In this document: piece by piece, positions 33,871 to 41,148 of the stretch
Layout: every line of letters begins with the position of its first letter
How positions within the stretch are numbered: the stretch's first letter is position 1
NCBI RefSeq assembly: GCF_009363095.1
Contig: NZ_CP045295.1
Span: 2,480,001 to 2,544,000 of the forward strand
Direction: 5' to 3'
Length of the DNA stretch: 64,000 bases
Source of the DNA: Paenibacillus cellulositrophicus
GTDB lineage: Bacteria; Bacillota; Bacilli; Paenibacillales; Paenibacillaceae
Notes under the pieces: generated by a model
Database searches by the model: none
What the model saw: the letters and a program-made list of their open reading frames with translations, nothing else
Told to the model about the DNA's origin: nothing
Made by a program: the position numbers and the translations under genes

Positions 33871-35124
33871 ATGGTTCTATTGCTGTTTTTGGTCAACTTC
33901 CTTGTAATTTTCATGCAAGTTTTTTTAGATTTCCTGTATGATGATGCTATGAAAAAAATATTATCTTTCATGGATTGGGGTATATTCGCTCTTCGTTTAT
34001 ACCATTATATTTTGCTGTTGTCCCGGGTTCTGGCAGTAAGCGAGTTTTCGAACCGGACGTTACTAAACGTGATCTGGCTGAGCATGGCCCTTATCGTCCC
34101 TTTGCTGTTCTGGTTTCCCGGACGCCGGATGAACAAAGTCTGGTTTTGCATATTGGAGCTATTGCTTGGCGGTTCTTATTACGTGAATTCTGTCATTCAT
34201 CCGGACCTGACTTCAAAAGCGGACTATTTGCTGCCGAGTCTTACCATCGGGTACTTATTAACCAAGCAAACCCTTTGGATCATTCCCTTACTTGTTTTCA
34301 TTCCTTTCTCCTTCCAGTCCTCCCTAAAATTATCTTGGGAGCAAACCCTGGGTATCGGAACAGATAATCTGTTGTTCTGCTTTATCGGCATGTGGGCAAG
34401 CTCCGTAGCCAATGCGTATGATCAGAAGAATAAACTGGCAGCCGAAGTGGAGCATCAAAATAAGCTCTTAACTCACTACTCGGCCGAGGTCGAGAAAATG
34501 ACTTTGCTTGAAGAACGCAACCGCATGTCCAAGGAGCTTCATGATACACTGGGGCATTCCTTTATTTCACTCATCCTCAGCCTTGATGCTTCTATTGCCC
34601 TGATGGATAGCAAGCCTGCCGAGGCCAAAGACCGGTTAATTCGCTTAAGGGCATTGGCTGAGAACAATCTGGAGGAAATGAGGAACGTCGTGCACGAAAT
34701 GGGCGAAGAAGAGGAATCCAGTCTGATCCGGCAGGTTGAATCCCTTGCAGCCCGTTTCCGGGAGCATACGGGTACGGCTCTGACCTTGAGTCTGCCGGGG
34801 ACAGAGCGGTCCATACGCTTTGAAGTACGGCAAGCGATTCTTCGGGTCATCCAGGAATCCTTTACGAATGCTCTAAAACACGGAAAGGCAACCCAACTGC
34901 ATTTGGAGCTTACTTTTTCTGAGAGCCATCTGCAATTGTCCGTTCGAAATAACGGCACGCCGATCGACAAGTTAGATTATGGCTTTGGCTTGACCACGAT
35001 GAAACATCGGGTTGAGCGGTTGGGAGGCAGCTTACAGATATCATCTGGGGGGAGTACTCCAGTGATCACCGAAGTCAGATGCGAAATCCCGCTGAAAGGA
35101 GTCATGCTGCATGGAGAAGATTAA
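33871..35124 (+). CDS. NarL-type sensor histidine kinase
   Basis: A 417-residue membrane kinase. About five hydrophobic helices lie within the first 180 residues, then a short coiled coil (QKNKLAAEVEHQNKLL), HisKA_3 dimerisation with LLEERNRMSKELHDTLGH (His224) and an HATPase (QESFTNALKHGKAT, GFGLTTMKHRVERLGG). It phosphorylates the next gene's product. The start is uncertain: ATG 33871 has a poor ribosome site, and the in-frame ATGs 33949 and 33970 are no better; a TATGAT box (33937-33942) between them could even imply a shorter protein. The signal is unknown. The response regulator gene overlaps its 3' end by 14 bp. Confidence 0.88.
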   Translation: MVLLLFLVNFLVIFMQVFLDFLYDDAMKKILSFMDWGIFALRLYHYILLLSRVLAVSEFSNRTLLNVIWLSMALIVPLLFWFPGRRMNKVWFCILELLLGGSYYVNSVIHPDLTSKADYLLPSLTIGYLLTKQTLWIIPLLVFIPFSFQSSLKLSWEQTLGIGTDNLLFCFIGMWASSVANAYDQKNKLAAEVEHQNKLLTHYSAEVEKMTLLEERNRMSKELHDTLGHSFISLILSLDASIALMDSKPAEAKDRLIRLRALAENNLEEMRNVVHEMGEEEESSLIRQVESLAARFREHTGTALTLSLPGTERSIRFEVRQAILRVIQESFTNALKHGKATQLHLELTFSESHLQLSVRNNGTPIDKLDYGFGLTTMKHRVERLGGSLQISSGGSTPVITEVRCEIPLKGVMLHGED

Positions 35125-35755
35125 AGTACTGCTTGCTGATGACCAAGAGTTAATTCTTGAGAGCTTACATATCGTGCTGTCCATGGAACCGGATTTGGAA
35201 ATTGTCGGTTTAGCCAGGAATGGGCAAGAAGCCATAAAGGGCTGCGAGCAGTTGATGCCGGATATGGTGCTGATGGATGTCAACATGCCGGTCATGGACG
35301 GCGTCGCCGCAACAGCCCTGATTAAAGAGCGAATGCCTGCAACCAAAATCATCATGCTGACCTCCTATAAGGAAGTAGAATATGTGTTAGCGGCGTTAAG
35401 CCACGGAGCGGAAGGTTATCTGCTCAAAGCCATTCATCCGAAAGATTTGGCTGCAGGCATACGGGTTGTTCAGGCGGGAGGGACTTTAATTTCGCAGGAA
35501 ATGGCGAGTAAAATGATCAAGAACATGAACAGTACCACCCCTGCGAAACATAATGAATTCGGACTCACTGCCCGTGAAATCGAAGTGCTGCATAAGCTGG
35601 CTGCCGGCCTGCGTAATCAAGAAATTGCCGAGGCATTGTTTCTTAGCGAAGGGACGGTCAAAAATTATATCTCAACGATTTATTCAAAGCTTAATGTGAA
35701 AGGACGCCGGGAGGCCGCCCGGAAAGCCCGGGATTCGGGAATGATGGATCGTTAA
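35111..35755 (+). CDS. NarL/LuxR-family response regulator
   Basis: A 214-residue transcription factor. The receiver has LADDQ (Asp10-Asp11), the phospho-acceptor Asp56 in VLMDVNMP, LTSYKE and YLLKAIHP. The LuxR-type DNA-binding helix-turn-helix is LTAREIEVLHKLAAGLRNQEIAEALFLSEGTVKNYISTIYSKLNV (about 152-197). The overlap of 14 bp with the kinase gene fixes the pairing. A CPBP protease gene follows 83 bp later in the same direction and is a possible target. Confidence 0.93.
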   Translation: MEKIKVLLADDQELILESLHIVLSMEPDLEIVGLARNGQEAIKGCEQLMPDMVLMDVNMPVMDGVAATALIKERMPATKIIMLTSYKEVEYVLAALSHGAEGYLLKAIHPKDLAAGIRVVQAGGTLISQEMASKMIKNMNSTTPAKHNEFGLTAREIEVLHKLAAGLRNQEIAEALFLSEGTVKNYISTIYSKLNVKGRREAARKARDSGMMDR

Positions 35756-35838
35756 ATGATGACCAAACGGCACTGTCTCTTTATGACTTTTTCAGCCTAT
35801 ACTCATAGCATCAAACAACAGAGGTGGCGATGTAAGAC

Positions 35839-36681
35839 ATGAAGAACAAAGTGTCATTTTGGCGTTTTCCAATCGTCTGGATGATTGCGGGGGCTATTGG
35901 TATTGTTCTCATAAATATGATATTCCAGCAACTGACAGAGCAAGGAGAGGGGATCGTCTCTCTTATTTTCACACTGGTGATGGGATTTCTGGCCCTCTTG
36001 GTTTATAAGCTCACGCTGACATACCTGGCCCGGCGGTCCACCCCAGAGATATCAAGAAATCGCGCAGGGATTGAAAGTGTCCTAGGCATGCTAACCGGGA
36101 CCATCTTTATCGCAGGATCCGCTATAATGATTATTGCTCTGGGAGGTTACTCCTTTCAGTGGGCAAGTTCTGCGGATACGAGTTCCGTTCTAATAGCCTC
36201 CATTGAATCAGCTTTAGGAGGAGCCATTGTCGAGGAACTTATCTTTCGCGGACTTATGCTTCAAGCCATTGATAAATTGGGGGGAAAACCGCTCGCACTC
36301 GCAGTAACCTCTCTATTCTTTGGAGTTGCTCATCTTGGAAATCCAGGGGCGACATTATGGAGTGGGTTCGCCATAGCCCTCGAAGCAGGTGTTCTCCTTG
36401 GATCCGCCTTCTTGTGGCGGCGGAACTTGTGGTTTGCCATAGGACTGCATTTTGCTTGGAATGCCATTGAAGGATTGCTTGGCATTCCTGTCTCTGGACA
36501 CCCTGCTACCGGTCTATTTACTGTAAAGGTGCACGGTGCCGCACTTCTCACAGGGGGCAACTTTGGACTTGAGACCTCTATTGTTCCGGTTGTAATCAGT
36601 CTTCTGATCTCCATTCCTATGCTAATCGGGGCTGCACGGAATCAAAGGGTTGACGTCGGAAACCTTCCTGTACCAAAGTAA
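35839..36681 (+). CDS. CPBP-family intramembrane protease
   Basis: A 280-residue protein with about eight hydrophobic helices and the CPBP (Abi/CAAX-like) motifs: EELIFRG (Glu132-Glu133), FFGVAHL (histidine in the next motif) and HFAWN. Such proteins are membrane glutamate proteases or immunity proteins to bacteriocins. GAGGTGG precedes ATG 35839 with a rather long spacing. It follows the NarL-type system, so it may be part of an envelope-stress response. Substrate unknown. Confidence 0.88.
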   Translation: MKNKVSFWRFPIVWMIAGAIGIVLINMIFQQLTEQGEGIVSLIFTLVMGFLALLVYKLTLTYLARRSTPEISRNRAGIESVLGMLTGTIFIAGSAIMIIALGGYSFQWASSADTSSVLIASIESALGGAIVEELIFRGLMLQAIDKLGGKPLALAVTSLFFGVAHLGNPGATLWSGFAIALEAGVLLGSAFLWRRNLWFAIGLHFAWNAIEGLLGIPVSGHPATGLFTVKVHGAALLTGGNFGLETSIVPVVISLLISIPMLIGAARNQRVDVGNLPVPK

Positions 36682-36710
36682 ACGACCGACCTGGTCCTAA
36701 TTTTCGATAG

Positions 36711-36738
36711 AAAAAACTGCCGACACTTTGTCGGCAGT
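36711..36738 (-). terminator. Terminator after the YdeI-family gene
   Basis: ACTGCCGACA (36716-36725) and TGTCGGCAGT (36729-36738) form a 10-bp stem with a 3-nt loop. On the - strand TTTTTT follows directly, 24 bp after the gene. It can also end the CPBP gene from the other side. Confidence 0.9.
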
Positions 36739-36761
36739 CTGGAGCATCCAGATTGGATGAC

Positions 36762-37337
36762 CTAATAATCTAGTAGACGGCCATTATCATTCCATTGACC
36801 GTACATTTTGTTTTCACGCGTATTGGTTATGAATTTGTCCAATCTGCTCTTAAATAACTCGGGCTGATTCTTATAGCTTTGGATCGTGTCGATCCGGACT
36901 CTAGTATAAAGATCTGGAAATGCCATGAAATTCTCATACACTTGCTTCTCCTCTTGTAACCTTTGCTCTATAACCGGATCGATTCGAAAAGAATCGTAAT
37001 TCATATCAGGAAGGACCTTTCTCCCTTCGTCTGTCATCAAGCCCAACCTTTCGAGGCGGCGGACACGCTCTTTATTCAATTCAGTCCATGAGCTTTTTTT
37101 GCTTCGAGGGGACAGTCTCTGAGCCAGCTCCGTTTCAGATATTTTCTTCTTGACTCCATCGATCCATCCAAAGCACAAAGCCTCCTCGACCGCGTCCAAA
37201 TATAAGAGCGTATCCGATTGGGGCGTCATACGAACCAAGACCCAACAACATTTTTCAGTCTTGCTATTTTCCTGCAGCCAAACCCTTAATGCTTCTCTCG
37301 ATATGACCGGAATGAAGCGATCTACTTCTCTCAGCAT
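36762..37337 (-). CDS. YdeI/OmpD-associated family protein
   Basis: A 191-residue cytoplasmic protein of the YdeI group: VISREALRVWLQENSKTEKCCWVLV, YLDAVEEALCFGWIDG, RLSPRSKKSSWTELNKERVRRLERLG. The family is linked to bacteriocin or cationic-peptide tolerance in some species, but no biochemical function is agreed. The gene follows the VOC gene with only a 3-bp gap, so they form an operon. The usual C-terminal DUF1905-type extension is absent. Confidence 0.82.
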   Translation of the reverse strand: MLREVDRFIPVISREALRVWLQENSKTEKCCWVLVRMTPQSDTLLYLDAVEEALCFGWIDGVKKKISETELAQRLSPRSKKSSWTELNKERVRRLERLGLMTDEGRKVLPDMNYDSFRIDPVIEQRLQEEKQVYENFMAFPDLYTRVRIDTIQSYKNQPELFKSRLDKFITNTRENKMYGQWNDNGRLLDY

Positions 37338-37340
37338 GAG

Positions 37341-37805
37341 TTACTGTTTGTTGGAGATTACGTTATCAAGAAACTGATCTGCGTCGCTATTAAATTTCCA
37401 GGAAACTCCGAACTTATCGACCAGCACTCCGAAGCACGAAGACCACGGCGTATTGGATAACGGCATGATGACATGACCACCCTCAGATAAATTAGAAAAG
37501 TAATTTTCCAATGTCTGTTGATCCTCATTAACGATACTAATCAGTATATTGTTGCCTTTAACCAACTCGCCCGTTACATTCTTCATTGAAGGCAAAATAT
37601 CCGACATCATGATGTTCCCGCCTGCAAATGCTATTGAAGACTCCATGACCATGTTTAGTTCATTTTCCGGCAACGGATCGTTTGGATCCTGCGGGAAATC
37701 CTTAAATTTCACTTTTTTCACTTCAGTTGCGTTTAAAGCTTTCGCATAAAAATCAATCGCTTGTTCAGCAACTCCATCAAAGTTTAAATAGACTACAGCT
37801 GACAT
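37341..37805 (-). CDS. VOC-family PhnB-like protein
   Basis: A 154-residue protein with two betaalphabeta-beta-beta units of the vicinal-oxygen-chelate fold: VYLNFDGVAEQAIDFYAKALNATEV, NIMMSDILPS, VNEDQQTLENYFSNLSEGGHVIMPLSNTPWSSCFGVLVDKFGVSWKFN. PhnB-like members have no proven reaction. AAGAAGGAGG before ATG 37805 fixes the start, although the frame stays open upstream. It is the first gene of a pair with the YdeI-type gene. Confidence 0.85.
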   Translation of the reverse strand: MSAVVYLNFDGVAEQAIDFYAKALNATEVKKVKFKDFPQDPNDPLPENELNMVMESSIAFAGGNIMMSDILPSMKNVTGELVKGNNILISIVNEDQQTLENYFSNLSEGGHVIMPLSNTPWSSCFGVLVDKFGVSWKFNSDADQFLDNVISNKQ

Positions 37806-37966
37806 ATAGTAAAACCTCCTTCTTGGGATAAATGTAGTATATTGAATAAGAGGTGACAGCTGTATGTCACCATTTATAAATAAAGTACTTGCCTCCGAAA
37901 GGGGCCTATCCAACTGCCATTTTGCGATCGGGAGGTTGGAGTCTGTATTGGATGGGTTTGTATCGC

Positions 37967-38003
37967 AAAAAAGCTCCACATGTTCATCGCGAACATGTGG
38001 AGC
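37967..38003 (-). terminator. Terminator of the DoxX-type gene
   Basis: GCTCCACATGTTC (37973-37985) and GAACATGTGGAGC (37991-38003) form a perfect 13-bp stem with a 5-nt loop. On the - strand it is followed by TTTTTTGCG. Confidence 0.92.
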
Positions 38004-38030
38004 CTTCTATTCTGGATGCAGCTGGTTTGA

Positions 38031-38399
38031 TTATGCAAAAGGCTGGAGCATTTGGCCGGCATTCACAAAAATCAGGGCAATATTCAGTACGGCAAAGAAC
38101 AAAGCCGGCGCCGTTTTGCCAATCGGATCTTTCGTGCGGATATGCACCAGGCTTGCCACCAGCATCGTCACACCAAGCCACACTCCCGCCCATGCGACCA
38201 GTCCGGTATACCAGTAGCCGGCGATCAGCGCGGCCGCACCTGCCAGTTGGACCAGGCCCGTTACCTTAAGGAACCAATGCGGCAGGTGAAGGTGTTCGAA
38301 CATGTCTGCCCAGTACTTAGCCCCTATCAATTTGGCAGTACCCGAAAAGAGGTAGTAAGCAATCAGCAAAGATTGAAGAATGATCGTAAAAATGGCCAT
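38031..38399 (-). CDS. DoxX-family membrane protein
   Basis: A 122-residue protein with four hydrophobic helices: FTIILQSLLIAYYLFSGTAKLIGA, VTGLVQLAGAAALIAGYW, AWAGVWLGVTMLVASLVHI, APALFFAVLNIALIFVNAG. Family members act in oxidative-stress membrane complexes or as quinone-linked helpers, mostly uncharacterised. The ribosome site is AGGAGATCG before ATG 38399. It is the last of three genes (ArsR, SRPBCC, DoxX) 37 bp apart or overlapping, which is a common arrangement in Bacillota. Confidence 0.85.
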   Translation of the reverse strand: MAIFTIILQSLLIAYYLFSGTAKLIGAKYWADMFEHLHLPHWFLKVTGLVQLAGAAALIAGYWYTGLVAWAGVWLGVTMLVASLVHIRTKDPIGKTAPALFFAVLNIALIFVNAGQMLQPFA

Positions 38400-38436
38400 T
38401 TCGATCTCCTCCTATTCGATCACAACATCATTTGCA

Positions 38437-38838
38437 TTACAGCTCAGCCAATACCACTTCAAGCTGATCGGCCATCTTGACCCAACCGAGTCTGGCTCCG
38501 TTATACGACAAGCTCTCGCTTTCAAATCCGGTATGCTCAAGATGAAGGCGGGTTGCGCCATTGGATGAATGAAGCGTCCATGTAACAACCGTACTTACCC
38601 CCGCGGTTACCCAGGTGTAGGATAGGCGGTGGTGTTCTTCCACGGCCAGCACTTCTGATTCGACGATTCCATCCCATACTTTCGACGGTTTGGCCCGGAA
38701 TTGAAAGTGATGGCCGACAACCGGCTTAAAGTCGTTGTCCATCACCCATTTCGCAAGCATGTTGGAATCAGTCAATGCAAGCCATACTTTCTCAATCGGA
38801 CTATCGAATTGAAAATCCAGCTTCACTTCCGGTTTCAT
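38437..38838 (-). CDS. SRPBCC (AHSA1-type) small-molecule-binding protein
   Basis: A 133-residue helix-grip protein: KLDFQFDSPIEKVWLALTDSNMLAKWVMDNDFKPVVGHHFQFR, VVTWTLHSSNGATRLHLEHTGF, GWVKMADQLEVVLAEL. The AHSA1-type fold binds hydrophobic ligands. Its ATG (38836-38838) overlaps the TGA of the ArsR gene (ATGA), with AAGGAGGAAGAGG just upstream, so translation is coupled. Pairs of ArsR and SRPBCC genes are common, and the regulator usually controls its partner. Confidence 0.87.
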   Translation of the reverse strand: MKPEVKLDFQFDSPIEKVWLALTDSNMLAKWVMDNDFKPVVGHHFQFRAKPSKVWDGIVESEVLAVEEHHRLSYTWVTAGVSTVVTWTLHSSNGATRLHLEHTGFESESLSYNGARLGWVKMADQLEVVLAEL

Positions 38839-39173
38839 TCCTCTTCCTCCTTCAATAATTGACTCAGCTTGGCCGATCCTTGGTTCCAAAAAGCCGTGTG
38901 AAAAGTGACCCAATCTTCAATTTCTCTCAGAGGCTCTGCGTTCAATCGATACCTTGTTTCCCGCCCGGCCTTGCGGTGCCTGACCAGATCGGCGGCTTTG
39001 AGGATTGCCAGATGTTTGGAAACGGCTGTCCGCCCCATCTCGAAATGCACCGTCAATTCGTGTAAGGGCAATTCTTCCGCCTCGGCCAGCAATCTAAGCA
39101 ATTTGCGCCGCGTCGGATCGGCAACCGCGGCATATACATCCCTCGCTTCATGTTGTTCATCCATTCCCATCAT
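38835..39173 (-). CDS. ArsR-family transcriptional repressor
   Basis: A 112-residue winged-helix regulator: VYAAVADPTRRKLLRLLAEAEELPLHELTVHFEMGRTAVSKHLAILKAADLVRHRKAGRETRYRLNAEPLREIEDWVTFHTAFWNQGSAKLSQLLKEE. It has no metal-binding cysteines, matching the SdpR-like non-metal branch. Two inverted repeats in its promoter are the probable operators, so the SRPBCC and DoxX genes would be under its control together with itself. Start ATG 39173 or the in-frame ATG three codons later. Confidence 0.92.
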   Translation of the reverse strand: MMGMDEQHEARDVYAAVADPTRRKLLRLLAEAEELPLHELTVHFEMGRTAVSKHLAILKAADLVRHRKAGRETRYRLNAEPLREIEDWVTFHTAFWNQGSAKLSQLLKEEEE

Positions 39174-39194
39174 CCCTATTCTGCTCGATGATAG

Positions 39195-39250
39195 GACACC
39201 AACCGGTGTCTTATGAGTTCATAATAAGACACCATTTAGTGTCCTGTCAA
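39195..39250 (-). promoter_or_regulatory. ArsR operon promoter with two operator palindromes
   Basis: On the - strand TTGACA (39245-39250), an 18-bp spacer and TATTAT (39221-39226) form a strong promoter. The inverted repeat GACAC-N6-GTGTC (39228-39243) lies in the spacer, and GACACC-AACC-GGTGTC (39195-39210) lies just past the -10 box. Their centres are 33 bp apart, three helical turns. Both would block polymerase when bound by the ArsR dimer. Confidence 0.82.
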
Positions 39251-39330
39251 GCCGTAATTCGGAATAAAGTTTAAATGGCTTGTCACCGAACATTTGGGCC
39301 TCTGTATACGCCAGGCATGATGCAGTAAAA

Positions 39331-39356
39331 AGTTTAAGGCATCCCTGAAGGATGCC
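39331..39356 (-). terminator. Terminator of the esterase gene
   Basis: GGCATCC (39338-39344) and GGATGCC (39350-39356) form a 7-bp stem with a 5-nt loop. On the - strand TTAAACTTTTTAC follows. It lies about 75 bp after the esterase stop. Confidence 0.75.
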
Positions 39357-39431
39357 CACATGCTGAAATATTGAAGTTTTACGGATCAACTGAATATACA
39401 TTTACCGGCTCGGCTTTAATCCTTGCACACT

Positions 39432-40385
39432 TTATATTGCTGTCTCTCCGCCTCTCTCCTGTCCATGCAAAGCCTTCCGCAGTGCACTTACGGCATGCTG
39501 CACTGCTTGTCTTCCTTGGTCATAACCGCCGGTCTGAAGCATGAAGCCGTGGACCATGCCGTCATAGCGCTTCGCTTCCACAGGAATGCCGGCGTCTTGT
39601 AATTTCGCCGCATAAGCCTCCCCATCATCGCGCAGCGGATCAAATTCGGCCGTGATGACGAGAGCGGGCGGAAGGCTGCTGAAATCGGCAGCCAATAATG
39701 GCGAAGCGTAGGGGTTCCTTCCGTCCTGCTCCTCCGCCAGGTATTGGCCCCAGAACCACCGCATCGTGTCCGTCGTCAGGCCGTACCCTTCGGCATTGTC
39801 GCGGTAAGAATCCGTATCGAACGCGTAGTGGGTCGCCGGATTGAACAACAGCTGAAACTTGATGAAGGACAACCCTTGGTCCCTTGCCATCAAGGTTACG
39901 GCAGCGGCCAAATTTCCGCCCGCGCTGTCGCCGCCGACCGCAATCCGGTTGGGATCCGCTCCTAGCGAAGAGACATTCTCCGCAACCCAGGCTGCAGCCG
40001 CATAGGCGTCTTCGAAGGCAGCGGGAAACCGATGTTCCGGTGCCAAACGGTAATCTACCGAGACGACGATAACGTTTGCCCCATTGGCCAACTGCCGGCA
40101 TAACACATCTGCTGCATCCAGGTCCCCGACGACCCAGCCGCCTCCATGATAATAAATGAGAACAGGAAGCGGGTATTTGTTTTGAGGACGATATACCCGA
40201 ACCGGTATGTGACCGGCCGGACCCGGGATCTTTCGATTGTCGACTTTCCATACTGCTTCCGGCTGGGCGGCCATGGAGCTTAAGTTGACGGTTCTGGCAC
40301 TCTCCACGGATAGCGTGTGAAGAGGCGGGACCCCTTGTTTCTTCATATTTTCCAACACAACTTGAACTTGAGGGTCAAGCGGCAT
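39432..40385 (-). CDS. Alpha/beta-hydrolase fold-3 esterase (HSL family)
   Basis: A 317-residue hydrolase. The oxyanion motif YYHGGGW (His80-Gly83), nucleophile GGDSAGG (Ser154), acid EFDPLRDDG and histidine DGMVHGF make a complete HSL-family set. The plain cytoplasmic enzyme probably cleaves short-chain esters. AAGGAGG precedes ATG 40385. It is divergent from an HxlR regulator with a 205-bp region between, so that regulator likely controls it. No signal peptide is present. Confidence 0.92.
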   Translation of the reverse strand: MPLDPQVQVVLENMKKQGVPPLHTLSVESARTVNLSSMAAQPEAVWKVDNRKIPGPAGHIPVRVYRPQNKYPLPVLIYYHGGGWVVGDLDAADVLCRQLANGANVIVVSVDYRLAPEHRFPAAFEDAYAAAAWVAENVSSLGADPNRIAVGGDSAGGNLAAAVTLMARDQGLSFIKFQLLFNPATHYAFDTDSYRDNAEGYGLTTDTMRWFWGQYLAEEQDGRNPYASPLLAADFSSLPPALVITAEFDPLRDDGEAYAAKLQDAGIPVEAKRYDGMVHGFMLQTGGYDQGRQAVQHAVSALRKALHGQERGGETAI

Positions 40386-40590
40386 GATGGTTCCTCCTTA
40401 GGGATCAAATATAATGGATACGAGTCTTCTTATATCCGAAATAAACAACCATTCACGAGCAGCGTCTTTCGGTAAGACAGCTACCATTCCGGTCAAAATG
40501 AAGTATACTGAATGGAGAATAACCATGTAAGTACGCACTTTTGCGTGACATAGTACCCATTTGGTAACTTCATGGGACGGATTGGATGTG

Positions 40591-40926
40591 ATGGATATGG
40601 GCGGTTGTCCGGTAGAGGCAACATTGTCCGTGGTTGGAGGAAAGTGGAAGGCTGTGATCCTATGGCGTTTGGTTGGTGGGACCAGGCGCTTTAACGAACT
40701 CCAGCGTTCGATTTCGCAAATTACCCGTAAAATGTTAACGGAACAGCTTCGGGAACTGGAGCAAGATAATCTCATTATTAGAACCGTCTATCCGGAAGTT
40801 CCGCCGAAAGTCGAGTACTCGCTAAGCGAATACGGCAGGACGTTTATTCCTGTTTTGAATGCCATGGCCCAGTGGGGATTGGTCCATCGGGAACGCGTGT
40901 CTGACCCCGTTCGCTCTACGACTTAG
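40591..40926 (+). CDS. HxlR-family transcriptional regulator
   Basis: A 111-residue winged helix: CPVEATLSVVGGKWKAVILWRLVGGTRRFNELQRSISQITRKMLTEQLRELEQDNLIIRTVYPEVPPKVEYSLSEYGRTF. HxlR proteins sense electrophiles or quinones, often through a cysteine; Cys6 in MGGCPVE is the only cysteine and sits where sensing cysteines occur. The start is set at ATG 40591; TTG 40561 in the same frame lacks a ribosome site. The esterase is transcribed divergently and is its probable target. The inverted element AAGTACGCACTTTTGCGTGACATA (40530 region) may be part of the operator, but I could not define it. Confidence 0.88.
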   Translation: MDMGGCPVEATLSVVGGKWKAVILWRLVGGTRRFNELQRSISQITRKMLTEQLRELEQDNLIIRTVYPEVPPKVEYSLSEYGRTFIPVLNAMAQWGLVHRERVSDPVRSTT

Positions 40927-41026
40927 ATTACCGTTCTATAACAAAATCCATAGCCTCGATAAGGATTTTGACATTTCATAAGCTTAGCGGAGGGGTAAGA
41001 AATAACGCTCAACTTGTCCCGCGAAT

Positions 41027-41066
41027 AAAAATCCTGAACCGGCAAGGTTCAGGATTTTTATTTTTT
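41027..41066 (+). terminator. Terminator of the HxlR gene
   Basis: AAAAATCCTGAACC (41027-41040) and GGTTCAGGATTTTT (41046-41059) form a 14-bp stem with a GGCAA loop, followed by ATTTTTTG. Confidence 0.93.
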
Positions 41067-41148
41067 GAGACGAACATCATACTCTCGTATGCAGTTTTAC
41101 CGTTGGAAGATGCGAAGCAGCTGACCGATAGAGCAGCGGCCTGTAACA

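Noticed and set aside
37864..38269. Two + strand open frames across the DoxX gene and its terminator
   Set aside because: They run through the perfect hairpin 37973-38003 and oppose a well-supported gene.
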